Of a stretch of DNA of 52,917 nucleotides, positions 36,103 to 43,147 are shown piece after piece. The stretch spans positions 1 to 52,917 of the forward strand of contig JAAEPW010001391.1 in assembly GCA_024232355.1 (NCBI GenBank). The letters are read 5' to 3'. Origin of the DNA: Chloroflexota bacterium. GTDB lineage: Bacteria; Chloroflexota; Anaerolineae; B4-G1. Each line of letters opens with the position of its first letter. Positions within the stretch are counted from its first letter, which is position 1. The translations under genes were made by a program, and so were the position numbers. The notes beneath the pieces were generated by a model, which worked only from the letters and a program-made list of their open reading frames with translations, had not been told where the DNA came from and did not search any database.

Positions 36103-36131
36103 AGTATAGCCCACTCTTGCGGGAAAGTCAA
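36103..36131 (-). promoter_or_regulatory. Promoter of the 340-aa pentapeptide gene
   Basis: Minus strand: TTGACT (36131-36126), 17-bp spacer, TATACT (36108-36103), then GCGGG. The spacer start TTCCCGCAAG is nearly the same as in the promoter at 37005, indicating the promoter was duplicated with the gene. Confidence 0.72.
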
Positions 36132-36246
36132 AAATTAATAACTCGCAATCATACGACGCAGTAAGATAAGCCCCTCCCAAACATAAAATGTGTTCGCACT
36201 TGGCACACTCACTCGTCAGGAATCACACTATAGTACCTTTTACCTA

Positions 36247-36275
36247 TTGACTTGGGCCGTCATAACGCCTATAAT
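36247..36275 (+). promoter_or_regulatory. Near-consensus sigma70 promoter of a small transcription unit
   Basis: TTGACT (36247-36252), 17-bp spacer, perfect TATAAT (36270-36275). Transcription should begin near 36282. It reads into a short region that ends at a strong terminator 160 bp later. The upstream stretch 36132-36246 holds no recognised feature. Confidence 0.78.
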
Positions 36276-36309
36276 AATAGCGTAACACAATCACTAACAG
36301 GAGGTATTT

Positions 36310-36369
36310 ATGAGCATAACTGTGGTGGTGGTTGCAAGTAACAGAATCATAAAAAGGAGGTACGTATAG
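36310..36369 (+). CDS. Candidate 19-residue small ORF
   Basis: ATG 36310 has a perfect Shine-Dalgarno AGGAGG at the ideal spacing of five bases. The peptide MSITVVVVASNRIIKRRYV is hydrophobic at the N-terminal half and basic at the end, and stops at TAG (36367-36369). It is too short for family assignment. It may be a real small protein, a leader peptide, or chance reading downstream of a real ribosome site. Confidence 0.45.
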   Translation: MSITVVVVASNRIIKRRYV

Positions 36370-36402
36370 AATTTTGACAACTATTCTTGAAATTGAAACC
36401 TA

Positions 36403-36445
36403 GTCGCGCTGGCTTATCAGACAATAGCCAGCGCGACTTTTTTTT
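36403..36445 (+). terminator. Strong intrinsic terminator
   Basis: GTCGCGCTGGCT (36403-36414) pairs perfectly over 12 bp with AGCCAGCGCGAC (36426-36437), 11-base loop, followed by eight T (36438-36445). The T-run is on the plus strand, so it ends the small transcript and not the minus-strand gene at 36451. Confidence 0.9.
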
Positions 36446-36450
36446 GCGCA

Positions 36451-36942
36451 TCATTCGTGTCTTGTGCCATCTGGCAAGATCGCTCCCTGGAGAAAATTGA
36501 CTTGGGCAAGTTGTCTATCGTCTACAAGAGCCCCACTCAAATTAGCCTCACGCAGATCGGCCCTCTCCAGATTGGCCCTGGCCAGATTAGCTCCGCTCAA
36601 ATTCGCCTTGCCCATATTGGCGGCACTCAAGTCACTCCCTCTCAAGTTAGCTTGTTGCAAGTCGGCCCCATACAGAGCTGCCCCGCTCAAGTTGACCCGA
36701 TCTAGATCAGCTCCACTCAAATTGGCCCCGATCAGATTGGCTCCCCGCAGGTTGGCCCCTTCCAAATCAGCCCCCCGCAGGTTGGCCCCTTCCAAGTTGA
36801 CCCACCACAAGTTCGCTTCACGTAGATCAGCTTTTTCCAGATCGGCCATAGGGAAATCACGTTCCCCTGTTTCGTACCGTTTGACAATTTTCTCTCCGTC
36901 CACTTGCTGACCCCACTCCTCTGTAGATGTAATGTCTCCCAC
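36451..36942 (-). CDS. Pentapeptide-repeat protein, 163 aa
   Basis: A short lead (GEKIVKRYETGERDF) is followed by about 22 A(D/N)LxX units, e.g. ADLREANLWWVNLEGANLRG, and a C-terminal cap ending ILPDGTRHE, close to LPDGAKHT of the 340-aa neighbour. It appears to be a shorter paralog lacking the N-terminal helical domain. The GTG at 36942 has no clear ribosome site and the start may be wrong by some codons; the repeats themselves are certain. It has its own promoter at 37005. Confidence 0.88.
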   Translation of the reverse strand: MGDITSTEEWGQQVDGEKIVKRYETGERDFPMADLEKADLREANLWWVNLEGANLRGADLEGANLRGANLIGANLSGADLDRVNLSGAALYGADLQQANLRGSDLSAANMGKANLSGANLARANLERADLREANLSGALVDDRQLAQVNFLQGAILPDGTRHE

Positions 36943-37004
36943 TCATTGCTGTGCAGCGAGCCAGCAACATGAACAAGGCCATCCCTACTGCCCAACTCTC
37001 CCGC

Positions 37005-37033
37005 AGTATATCTCATCCTTGCGCGAAAGTCAA
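37005..37033 (-). promoter_or_regulatory. Promoter of the 163-aa pentapeptide gene
   Basis: Minus strand: TTGACT (37033-37028), 17-bp spacer, TATACT (37010-37005), then GCGGG. Nearly the same as the promoter at 36103. Confidence 0.72.
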
Positions 37034-37088
37034 AACCAGAGTACACTCACCCTCACCGATCTATGCGTTATGATTGAGGAGATCCATT

Positions 37089-39134
37089 ATGGACACAACA
37101 GACACGACAACAACCAGTCATTGCCTCAGTTGCGGACGATACGTTGGTCCCCACGAGGCATGCCCTTACTGTGGCGCTCATTTGACCGGACGCACATCCA
37201 TCCGCGCCGTCAAGATCGTTGCAATTCTGCTCGCCACTGTTGGAATTGTCATCCTCTGGTTCGCCGCGACACGTGCCGAGATTCCCTTGATTCAAATCGG
37301 GCAGGCGGGCGCGACGATGAATATGGCATACGTTCGGTTGGAGGGTCATTGCACCCGCGCCCCCTCTTACGACCCCGAAAGTGATTATCTCAGCTTTTGG
37401 ATCGAGGACGACACGGGCGAGATCCGCATTTCGGCTTACCGGGCAGAAACGCAGCAGATCATTGTCGAGGGGCGCGTGCCTGCACCGGGTGACCTAGTCC
37501 AGGTGGCTGGCACCCTCAGGGTACGCGAGGATCTTTTATCGCTGACGATCAACGTGCCTGAGCAACTCCACATCATCCGGGCAGAGGCTATGGACCGCCA
37601 GATCGGCACTCTGGCACCAGAGGACCAATACCTGCGGGTGCGAGTGCGCGGCCAGGTGCGTGAGGTACACGATCCCTACGAGGGTCTAACGCTGATCACC
37701 GTCCGCGACGAGACTGGCTCCATCCCCATCGCCGTGAGCGAAGATCTTGTCGCGCTCAGCGGCATCACCCCCACCCTCTCCACAGGCCAATCGGTGGAGG
37801 TTGTGGCGGCTGTTTCGCTCTATGGCGACACGCCACAGCTCGTCCCCGCATCCGTGGCCGACGTCGCGCTGCTTGACCAACCGCTATCCGTCGCCCTCGA
37901 AAAGCCCATCGGCGAACTGACCACCGTCGAGGCAGGGCGGCTGTCCGTCGTGCACGGCACGGTCGTCGGGGTAGATTCTTTTTCCGCTGGCGTCAAACTC
38001 GCACTGGACGACGGAAGCGGTGAGATCATCGTGTTGCTGTGGCAATCACTCTATGAGACTCTGCCCAACCCGGCGGCGCTGGACGTAGGCGCAGAGATTC
38101 AGGTGCAAGGAGAACTCGCCCAATATCGAGACGAGTTGGAACTGATACCCGAACTGATTGAGGACATACAAGTACTCGTCGCCGTTGCGCCACCTGCCGA
38201 AGCGACAGCCGGTGCACTGACAACCAATGACGCAGGCCGCGTGGTCACGATGCAAGGGACGCTTGGCCCGCCCGATCAATTCTCGGCTGGCGTCAAATTT
38301 ATGTTCGACGACGGCACCGGCCAAATCACCCTACTCCTGTGGAGCGACGTCGCCGAGAACGCGCCGGAGGGCTTGGGAGAAGGCGCGCAAGTTATCGTTA
38401 CAGGCGAGGTCGTCGAGTACCGGGGCGAACTGGAACTTGTTCCCCGCAACGCGAGCGACATCCGGGTGACCAGTGTGGCAGCAACCTCTCCCCCAGAAGC
38501 CACGCCAGCACCAGTTGAGGCCGAGACGCGCGTCATCGGCGACGTCACGACTGACGACGTAGAGGCAATCCTGCTGCTAGAAGGTACCCTCGGCGAGCCG
38601 CAGGACTTTTCACAAGGTGTCAAGTTCTCTCTGGACGACGGCACTGGCACCATCATCATACTCCTTTGGCAGAACGTTTATGATGCTGTCCCCGACGCTG
38701 ACCTACTGATCGCCGGGACGCAGGTCCAAATCGTGGGGCGGATCGAAGAATACCAAGGCGAGTTGGAAATCATCCCCGAGGCGGGTAGTGTGACGATCAC
38801 CAGTCCCGCGTCTGCCCCTGTCGCGCAACCGACGGCGCTTCCTATCAGCGATGATTCAGTCGCCATTGGCGACATCACTTTGACTCAATTGGGACAGACA
38901 GCAACAGTTCGAGGAACTCTGGGGGAACCAGAGACCTTTTCCGCCGGAGTCAAATTCCAATTGAGCGACGGCACCGGCACCATCATACTCCTGCTCTGGC
39001 AGAACGTCTACGATGCGATCCCCAACGCCGACAAACTAGTGGCGGACGCGACGGTCGAGGTGACAGGCGAGATTGAGGAATATCAAGGCGATCTGGAGAT
39101 CATCCCAGAAGCGAATGGCATGTTGATAGAATAA
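37089..39134 (+). CDS. Membrane-anchored zinc-ribbon protein with OB-fold repeats
   Basis: 681 aa from ATG 37089, with GAGGAG upstream. A cytoplasmic-side zinc ribbon (C12, C15, C25, C28: HCLSCGRY...CPYCGA) is followed by one membrane helix (about 40-60). An extracytoplasmic region of six OB-fold-like units comes next. The last four are clear repeats of about 105 residues, each with GTLGxP, FSAGVKF, LDDGTGxIxLLLWQNVY and EYQGELEIIPE. They resemble the tRNA-anticodon/YhcR-type nucleic-acid-binding OB fold. Substrate binding (DNA, glycan or peptide) is unknown. It heads an operon of four genes. I know no described protein with this exact order. Confidence 0.82.
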   Translation: MDTTDTTTTSHCLSCGRYVGPHEACPYCGAHLTGRTSIRAVKIVAILLATVGIVILWFAATRAEIPLIQIGQAGATMNMAYVRLEGHCTRAPSYDPESDYLSFWIEDDTGEIRISAYRAETQQIIVEGRVPAPGDLVQVAGTLRVREDLLSLTINVPEQLHIIRAEAMDRQIGTLAPEDQYLRVRVRGQVREVHDPYEGLTLITVRDETGSIPIAVSEDLVALSGITPTLSTGQSVEVVAAVSLYGDTPQLVPASVADVALLDQPLSVALEKPIGELTTVEAGRLSVVHGTVVGVDSFSAGVKLALDDGSGEIIVLLWQSLYETLPNPAALDVGAEIQVQGELAQYRDELELIPELIEDIQVLVAVAPPAEATAGALTTNDAGRVVTMQGTLGPPDQFSAGVKFMFDDGTGQITLLLWSDVAENAPEGLGEGAQVIVTGEVVEYRGELELVPRNASDIRVTSVAATSPPEATPAPVEAETRVIGDVTTDDVEAILLLEGTLGEPQDFSQGVKFSLDDGTGTIIILLWQNVYDAVPDADLLIAGTQVQIVGRIEEYQGELEIIPEAGSVTITSPASAPVAQPTALPISDDSVAIGDITLTQLGQTATVRGTLGEPETFSAGVKFQLSDGTGTIILLLWQNVYDAIPNADKLVADATVEVTGEIEEYQGDLEIIPEANGMLIE

Positions 39135-39156
39135 GAATGAGAGTAGGAGACTGGTT

Positions 39157-40479
39157 ATGAATATCATCGTACCCCTGCTCTATGCTGTTGGGGGCGCATT
39201 GGTCGCGTCGGTGCTGGCACTGGTGCCCGCACTGCACATCTATAACGTCGCCGGGTTTATCGTCTTGGCCACGGCTGCGTTGGGCGAGTTTGTGCCGCCA
39301 GAGATGCTGGCCTTCTTTTTCCTCGGCTTGATCACCAGTTACTCAATTTTAAACACTATCCCCAGCATCTTTTTGTCTGCGCCCGACGATTCAACCGTCT
39401 TTGTAGTGCTGCCCGGGCAAAAATACCTTTTACAGCAGCGTGGGTACGAGGCCGTCGTGCTGACCGGCATCGGCGGGTTGGGCGGCATCGCGGTACTGGC
39501 GTTGCTGACGCCGGTTGCTTCGTCCCTGCTGCCCGCACTGCGGGCCATCCTCCAACCCCATATGCACTGGATTCTGTGGACGGTGATTGCCTTTATGCTC
39601 ATCTCTGAGTGGCCCAAAGGCTCTGACCGCGCCCCGGCAGGGTTCCGTCGCTGGTGGGATGGTTGGAAGAGTCTGACGGCCGGGATCATTACCTTTTTGC
39701 TCTCTGGCATCCTGGGCTTTATCCTGCTCTACCGCAGCCTAGTGCCGGTGACGGTCGCCTACCAGAACTTGCTCCCAGCCTTTGTCGGATTGTTCGCCGT
39801 GCCCTGGATTATACAGAACATTCTATCGCGGGTCGAGCTGCCAGAGCAGCACATTGCCAAGACGGTGGATGCCACGCCGTGGCTGTTCCTGCGGGGAACG
39901 TTTGCGGGCGCTTTGGGCGGGCTGTTCGCCGCCTTCTTTCCGGTGGTGACTGGCGGGCTGGGCGGATTTATCGCCGGTCACGCCACCGCCCAACGGGACG
40001 ACCGGCTGTTCATCATCTCGCAGGGTGCGTCCAAGGTCGTCTATTACGTGGGCGGATTTCTCTTTTTCTTTGTGCCGGGGCTGCACCTGACGCGGGGCGG
40101 GATGGCGTGGATGCTCAGCAGCCTGTGGTCGTCCCACACGCCGCAGACTTATTATATGGCGACGGCAGCCGTGGTACTCACCGGCATTCTCTCGTTCTTC
40201 CTGCTCCTCCTGATGACGCGCATCACGATCAAGCTGGTGACCAAGATACACTACCGCTGGGTCAGCCTGGGCACGCTGGCGGTGCTGCTCGTCATCGTCG
40301 TCGGGATGACGGGCTGGGGCGGGCTGCTCATCTGTGCTGTTTCTACAGGCATCGGCTTTATTCCCGTCCTCTGGGGTTCGCGCCGGATGAACTGTATGGG
40401 CGTGTTGCTGCTTCCGATCGCGTTGAATATGGTGGGAGCGGGCGGCGTGATCGCGGGATGGCTCGGGCTAGTCCAGTGA
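39157..40479 (+). CDS. TctA/DUF112-like polytopic membrane protein
   Basis: 440 aa with about ten or more membrane segments. PSIFLSAPDDSTVFVVLPGQ and VTGGLGGFIAGHATAQRDDR resemble the PGxxx-rich loops of the tripartite tricarboxylate transporter permease TctA and its archaeal relatives (COG1784). Neither TctB nor a periplasmic TctC binding protein is encoded nearby, so carboxylate transport is uncertain. AGGAGA precedes the ATG. The gene follows the OB-repeat gene by 22 bp and precedes the four-helix-bundle gene by 13 bp. Confidence 0.72.
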   Translation: MNIIVPLLYAVGGALVASVLALVPALHIYNVAGFIVLATAALGEFVPPEMLAFFFLGLITSYSILNTIPSIFLSAPDDSTVFVVLPGQKYLLQQRGYEAVVLTGIGGLGGIAVLALLTPVASSLLPALRAILQPHMHWILWTVIAFMLISEWPKGSDRAPAGFRRWWDGWKSLTAGIITFLLSGILGFILLYRSLVPVTVAYQNLLPAFVGLFAVPWIIQNILSRVELPEQHIAKTVDATPWLFLRGTFAGALGGLFAAFFPVVTGGLGGFIAGHATAQRDDRLFIISQGASKVVYYVGGFLFFFVPGLHLTRGGMAWMLSSLWSSHTPQTYYMATAAVVLTGILSFFLLLLMTRITIKLVTKIHYRWVSLGTLAVLLVIVVGMTGWGGLLICAVSTGIGFIPVLWGSRRMNCMGVLLLPIALNMVGAGGVIAGWLGLVQ

Positions 40480-40492
40480 CAAAAGATACCCT

Positions 40493-40879
40493 ATGAACGA
40501 ACAGTGTGAATGGTTTGACGCGCCGACAGACTGGACGCAAGCCAAATCGCCGGACATTCAAGAGCGGACGTTCAAGTTCGCGGTGCGAGTGGTCCACGCT
40601 ATCCGTTCCCTGCCTGACAACATCGCCACTCAGGTAGTCGCGCGCCAATTGCTGGAAGCGGCGACGTCAGTGGGGGCTATCATGGAAGAAGCAGGAGAAA
40701 CAGAACCGGAGCGGATGGGCATTGCCCACGAAAAGATTCGCGCGACCCGCTACTGGATCCGAGTTGTCAGATCATCGATCGCAGACAGCGCCGAGTGGAT
40801 CGCGCTGCAACGCGAGAGCGAAGAACTGGCTTGTATCCTCACATCGTTAAGCATTGTTCAGAAACCGCACGGAGATTGA
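40493..40879 (+). CDS. Four-helix-bundle protein (S23/IVS-encoded family)
   Basis: 128 aa. SPDIQERTFKFAVRVVHAIRSLP, ATQVVARQLLEAATSVGAIMEEA and EKIRATRYWIRVVRSS follow the TIGR02436 pattern (usually sxRTxxFAxxi, QLlrSgtSigANyxEA, xEtxYWLxll). The usual ANYxEA reads GAIMEEA here. The family was first found in rRNA intervening sequences, but many free-standing copies of unknown function exist. This one lies inside an operon, 1 bp before the next gene, and the stop and following start are translationally coupled. Confidence 0.8.
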   Translation: MNEQCEWFDAPTDWTQAKSPDIQERTFKFAVRVVHAIRSLPDNIATQVVARQLLEAATSVGAIMEEAGETEPERMGIAHEKIRATRYWIRVVRSSIADSAEWIALQRESEELACILTSLSIVQKPHGD

Positions 40880-40880
40880 T

Positions 40881-41879
40881 ATGAAAGGAATCGCCCACTT
40901 TATCACCGGCGTTGCCATCGCTACATTTTTTCCAGAAGTGGTGCAGCAGGCAGCGGATGGTTCAATCATACCAATGTTGGGAGGCATCGCCGGTATCTTG
41001 CCCGACACCATCGATTTTAAATACGCCAGATACGTCGAACGCTACGACGTAGAGATCGATCCCGGCGCGGAACCGGACGCTCGCGACATCGCCGAGCGGA
41101 TGGTCGGGGCGATGCGCAAGGCATACGAGACCGACAAGCCTCAAAACGTCATGCTCCACACCATCCGCCTGGGGGCCGACCTGTGGCGGCAGTACGCGAT
41201 CCGTTTTGACCCGGAGCAGAACGAAGTGGCCGTACGCATCGGCCCAATCGTCAACACTGGACAGGTCCCCCTCCCTGGCTCGGAGCCGGAAGGGGCGGAG
41301 GAGGTGCGGGTCAAGGTAGGTGTGCCGATGGTGCACACCTACGACGCCGAGAACAAGATCGACATCTTTAGTGGGCCATCGTTCAAGTTCGAGCGGCAGG
41401 ACGACCAACTTTACGTTCACTTTCTCGACTGGCACCGGCGCTGGTCTCACAGCCTGACGCTGGCAGCAGCGTTGGGGCTGCTGGGGTGGCTGGTCTTTGG
41501 CAAGTGGGGCGGCTTGATCATCGGGTTGGGCTTTGCGGGGCACATCCTGGAGGACCAACTGGGCTTTATGGGCAGCAATCTATTTTATCCTTTCAGTAAG
41601 CGTCGGACCACGGGAGCACAACTGCTCCGTTCCGGCGACGCTGCCCCCAACTTTATGACTGTATGGACTGCCGTGATGTTGATTCTCTTTAACCTGGATC
41701 GCTTTTCCGACCAACCACGGCTGAATCCCTGGTGGTTTCTGGGGCTGGCGATGGTATTGCCTATCGTCGTGCTGGGAGGATGGTATCAATGGCAGCGACG
41801 GCGTGGCAAGCCAGAGACAAAGGAGGCGCTCCAACAGCGGGATATTGTGTCAGAGACGGAAGAGGTAGAGTTGGGATAG
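40881..41879 (+). CDS. Membrane-bound metal-dependent hydrolase (YdjM/DUF457-like)
   Basis: 332 aa from ATG 40881 (MKGIAHFITGVAIATFFPEV), with GGAG upstream. The N-terminal HFITG, GGIAGILPDTIDF and the central WHRRWSHSLTLAA and GHILEDQLGFMGSNLFYPF match the YdjM/LexA-regulated inner-membrane hydrolase family, where His and Asp residues bind metal. A charged insertion (about 50-175) between the first and second conserved blocks is longer than in YdjM. There are several membrane helices. Last gene of the operon; the substrate is unknown, with lipids likely in the family. Confidence 0.8.
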   Translation: MKGIAHFITGVAIATFFPEVVQQAADGSIIPMLGGIAGILPDTIDFKYARYVERYDVEIDPGAEPDARDIAERMVGAMRKAYETDKPQNVMLHTIRLGADLWRQYAIRFDPEQNEVAVRIGPIVNTGQVPLPGSEPEGAEEVRVKVGVPMVHTYDAENKIDIFSGPSFKFERQDDQLYVHFLDWHRRWSHSLTLAAALGLLGWLVFGKWGGLIIGLGFAGHILEDQLGFMGSNLFYPFSKRRTTGAQLLRSGDAAPNFMTVWTAVMLILFNLDRFSDQPRLNPWWFLGLAMVLPIVVLGGWYQWQRRRGKPETKEALQQRDIVSETEEVELG

Positions 41880-41882
41880 GAT

Positions 41883-41938
41883 ACAGATTTCGCAGATAAA
41901 CACAGACTTGAAACACTCACGAAATCTGTGCAATCTGT
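41883..41938. repeat. Imperfect intergenic palindrome (ACAGATT type)
   Basis: ACAGATTTCGCAGAT (41883-41897) is inverted as ATCTGTGCAATCTGT (41924-41938) with two mismatches. It follows the hydrolase stop directly. It resembles short dispersed intergenic palindromes of environmental genomes, and it may also work as a terminator. Confidence 0.65.
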
Positions 41939-41969
41939 GTCCCAAAAAAGATTTATCAATCAGCCTAGC

Positions 41970-42875
41970 TTATCCACAGTGATTCATGATGAATTCACCA
42001 ACGCGATCAATCGCCCGCTTTCCTTCAGGCAGAACACTAGCCGCAAAGTGCCACTCGTGCTGCATATCTTTCCAAACTTCTAACGTAACATCGACACCAG
42101 CAGCCTTGGCTCGTTCGGCCAAACGAGTGGCATCCGAAAGTAAGAGTTCATCAGAACCCACCTGAATTAATAGAGGTGGTAGTGCTCTCAAGTCAGCATA
42201 AAGTGGAGAGGCCAACGGTGTTTGAGGATCCGCATCGCCGAGATACAACTTTGCTGATTTCTTCTCAAAGTCAGGATCAAGAAAAATGTCGTTTTTGGCA
42301 TTTGTGACCCACGAGTCGCCAGTACACGTCAAGTCTGTCCAAGGAGAGAGACAAACCACAGCTGCTGGCAATGGCTCATTGATCTCGCGTAAACTGATGA
42401 GGAGCGACAAGGCCAACCCACCACCACAAGAATCCCCAGCGACTATGATCCGGTTTGATGCAATGTTGTTTGATAAAAGCCATTGGTAAGCGGCGACGGC
42501 ATCATCAACTGCCGCTGGAAAAGGATTTTCTGGAGCCAGTCTGTAATCAATAATCAAGGCACGAGCTTGAGCCGAGTTGGCAATATTAGCTGCTAGAGAA
42601 TGATGAGATTTGATAGAAGCACTGTTATAGCTTCCGCCATGAAGGTATAGAATAATACGCTCGGATGATGCAGCTGGAGTATCTATCCATTCTGCCGGGA
42701 CATCGTTTGCGTCCACAGGTGTACGTGTCAACTTTATCTTTGTTTTGAATCTCGCTGCAAGTGCTTCTATTTCCACGCGTTCCTTTTCGACATCTAGCGC
42801 TCCCGTGGGTGGATTCAAGAGACGTTGAAACCAAAAGATCATCTTGACGATACGGAATTGCCAACTAGGCACCAT
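41970..42875 (-). CDS. Alpha/beta hydrolase, hormone-sensitive-lipase type esterase
   Basis: 301 aa from ATG 42875 (MVPSWQFRIVKM), with AAGGAG upstream; the open frame continues far upstream but without family sequence and across the promoter. The oxyanion-hole motif LYLHGGSYNSAS, nucleophile elbow AGDSCGGGLAL, DYRLAPENPFPAAVDDA, and the acid and His in VGSDELLLSDAT and MQHEWHF are present, so the catalytic triad is complete. It should hydrolyse short-chain esters. Its codon use looks more A/T-rich than the operon to its left, hinting at separate origin. Confidence 0.9.
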   Translation of the reverse strand: MVPSWQFRIVKMIFWFQRLLNPPTGALDVEKERVEIEALAARFKTKIKLTRTPVDANDVPAEWIDTPAASSERIILYLHGGSYNSASIKSHHSLAANIANSAQARALIIDYRLAPENPFPAAVDDAVAAYQWLLSNNIASNRIIVAGDSCGGGLALSLLISLREINEPLPAAVVCLSPWTDLTCTGDSWVTNAKNDIFLDPDFEKKSAKLYLGDADPQTPLASPLYADLRALPPLLIQVGSDELLLSDATRLAERAKAAGVDVTLEVWKDMQHEWHFAASVLPEGKRAIDRVGEFIMNHCG

Positions 42876-42933
42876 TCTCTCCTTGTGAATAATTACTGCA
42901 ACCTCGTGGTTGCTCAACCCATTATCACGCGTC

Positions 42934-42962
42934 AGTATATCCCCTCCCTCCACAAAAGTCAA
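42934..42962 (-). promoter_or_regulatory. Promoter of the esterase gene (TTGACT-17-TATACTG class)
   Basis: Minus strand: TTGACT (42962-42957), 17-bp spacer, TATACT (42939-42934), then G, 58 bp before the ATG. Confidence 0.72.
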
Positions 42963-42966
42963 AAAC

Positions 42967-43002
42967 ACGACCGCCCCAACTCTAGCGGATCGGAACGGTC
43001 GT
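42967..43002. other. Hairpin of the same type as the one at 31865
   Basis: ACGACCG (42967-42973) pairs with CGGTCGT (42996-43002), 22-base loop, then TTTC. Stem bases and flanks (AACAC before, CCAAC in the loop, TTTC after) match the terminator-like element at 31865. Here it lies between divergent promoters, where a terminator is not needed. Confidence 0.35.
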
Positions 43003-43055
43003 TTCGGCGTCAGTTCCAATATAGCGTTAGTACTCACCAAAGGCAGTGGGGAAAC

Positions 43056-43084
43056 TTGCGCGTGCAGACATGACAGAGTACAAT
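43056..43084 (+). promoter_or_regulatory. Possible promoter of the secreted PLD-domain gene
   Basis: TTGCGC (43056-43061), 17-bp spacer, TACAAT (43079-43084), 63 bp before the ATG. The -35 is weak. Confidence 0.33.
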
Positions 43085-43147
43085 CCACACCGGGCACGAC
43101 AACGAATTTGAGATCAAACGAATGAATGAGCGAAAAGGGAGAAGACA

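Larger units (their letters stand above)
36282..36445 (+). ncRNA. Predicted short transcript of about 160 nt (sRNA or small-peptide mRNA)
   Basis: It is bounded by the promoter at 36247 and the intrinsic terminator at 36403. It contains AGGAGG (36299-36304), a 19-codon ORF, and a second AGGAGG (36355-36360) with no ATG, GTG or TTG at proper distance. No known RNA family is recognised. It could be a regulatory RNA, a small-peptide mRNA, or the leader and terminator left after deletion of a larger gene. The start point is inferred from the -10 box. Confidence 0.6.

Noticed and set aside
36374..36403. TTG-started 9-codon ORF after the second AGGAGG, ending where the terminator stem begins
   Set aside because: Spacing to the ribosome site is 13 bases and the start codon is weak; the same TTGACA as a -35 has no -10 at 17 bp.
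36464..36910. 148-aa plus-strand repetitive ORF
   Set aside because: It is the antisense reading of the 163-aa pentapeptide gene.
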